From: Mantis religiosa
Lineage: Eukaryota > Arthropoda > Insecta > Mantodea > Mantidae
Reading direction: 5' to 3'
DNA: 64,000 nt
NCBI GenBank assembly: GCA_030765055.1
Contig: CM060952.1
Location: forward strand, 79,264,055 to 79,328,054
Of this stretch, positions 63,755 to 64,000 are shown piece by piece; the first letter of the stretch is position 1; each line of letters begins with the position of its first letter. Both the position numbers and the translations under genes were made by a program. The notes beneath the pieces were generated by a model. That model was not told where the DNA came from, did no database searches, and worked only from the letters and a program-made list of their open reading frames with translations.

Positions 63755-63843
63755 TCTACTCCACACTTACTCCTCCTATCTATTTCATGTTAGACATTAT
63801 CTTATTGCAAGGGAATACAGTAGACTTCAAATGATAGTCAAAT

Positions 63844-63878
<35 letters not shown>

Positions 63879-63960
63879 GGCTTTTGACATTCCGTTATCT
63901 TTGTATGGAGAAAAATAATGACTTTACGTTTGAGAAAAGTATAAATTGGAAATTTAAGAC
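63755..63960 (-). repeat. Dispersed AT-rich repeat copy with poly(A)
   Basis: On the minus strand it gives AAATATTTGACTATCATTTG, AAGTCTACTGTATTCCCTTG and the complement of CTATTTCATGTTAGACAT, as in the copy at 32.9 kb. A run of nearly 30 A lies at 63848-63876, inserted within the repeat text. Confidence 0.7.
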
Positions 63961-64000
63961 AAATTACAGGCAATATCTTGGAAATGGCTTACACCGTGGT

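Overview
The window is eukaryotic DNA: AT-rich, intron-containing and crowded with transposable-element relics. Two host genes are visible, both on the minus strand and both recognisable as animal orthologues. The transposon mix (mariner, P-like/THAP, hAT, Penelope-like, Jockey-like LINE, several tRNA-derived SINE families) and the protein sequences point to an insect. The size of the introns and the SINE load would fit a large polyneopteran genome such as a cockroach, termite or relative, but that placement is inference.

Left part (1-7.3 kb): the first three coding exons of the COP9 signalosome subunit 5 gene (CSN5/COPS5, JAMM metalloprotease), reading right to left with the start codon at 7323-7325. 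The gene runs off the left edge. Its introns hold an old mariner broken by a later insertion with a Penelope RT scrap, a 34-35 bp minisatellite, SINE debris and AT-rich repeats. Directly upstream of the CSN5 start codon (about 280 bp) lies an uninterrupted (GT)n tract of 3,149 bp, the most striking single feature of the window.

Middle (10.8-31.6 kb): intergenic. It holds a THAP-domain relic split by a SINE, a hAT transposase relic, a Penelope-like element with a GIY-YIG domain (minus strand) abutting a 5'-truncated Jockey-like LINE (plus strand), a near-perfect 164-bp-arm inverted repeat, and a long SINE-like element with target-site duplications nested in an older dispersed repeat. From about 29 to 31.7 kb the DNA is AT-rich and mostly repeat-free, and may be the 3' UTR of the next gene.

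Right part (31.7-64 kb): the three last coding exons of a four-and-a-half-LIM-type gene (limpet/FHL family), stop codon at 31678-31680, most upstream visible exon at 37896-38065. Everything to its right is intron or upstream DNA of this gene (at least 25.9 kb). It contains two more foldback structures, an inverted-dimer SINE flanked by 10-bp duplications, a cluster of tandem related tRNA-derived units (39.1-40.9 kb), a P-element-like THAP transposon with long terminal inverted repeats (41.57-43.48 kb), three mariner/Tc1 relics, a 704-bp transposon with about 160-bp terminal inverted repeats and TA duplications (57.92-58.62 kb), more SINEs, and many copies of an old AT-rich repeat family.

No CRISPR array, operon, rRNA gene or intact tRNA gene was seen. 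All transposon coding regions found carry stops, frameshifts or deletions, so apart from CSN5 and limpet no functional protein gene can be supported.
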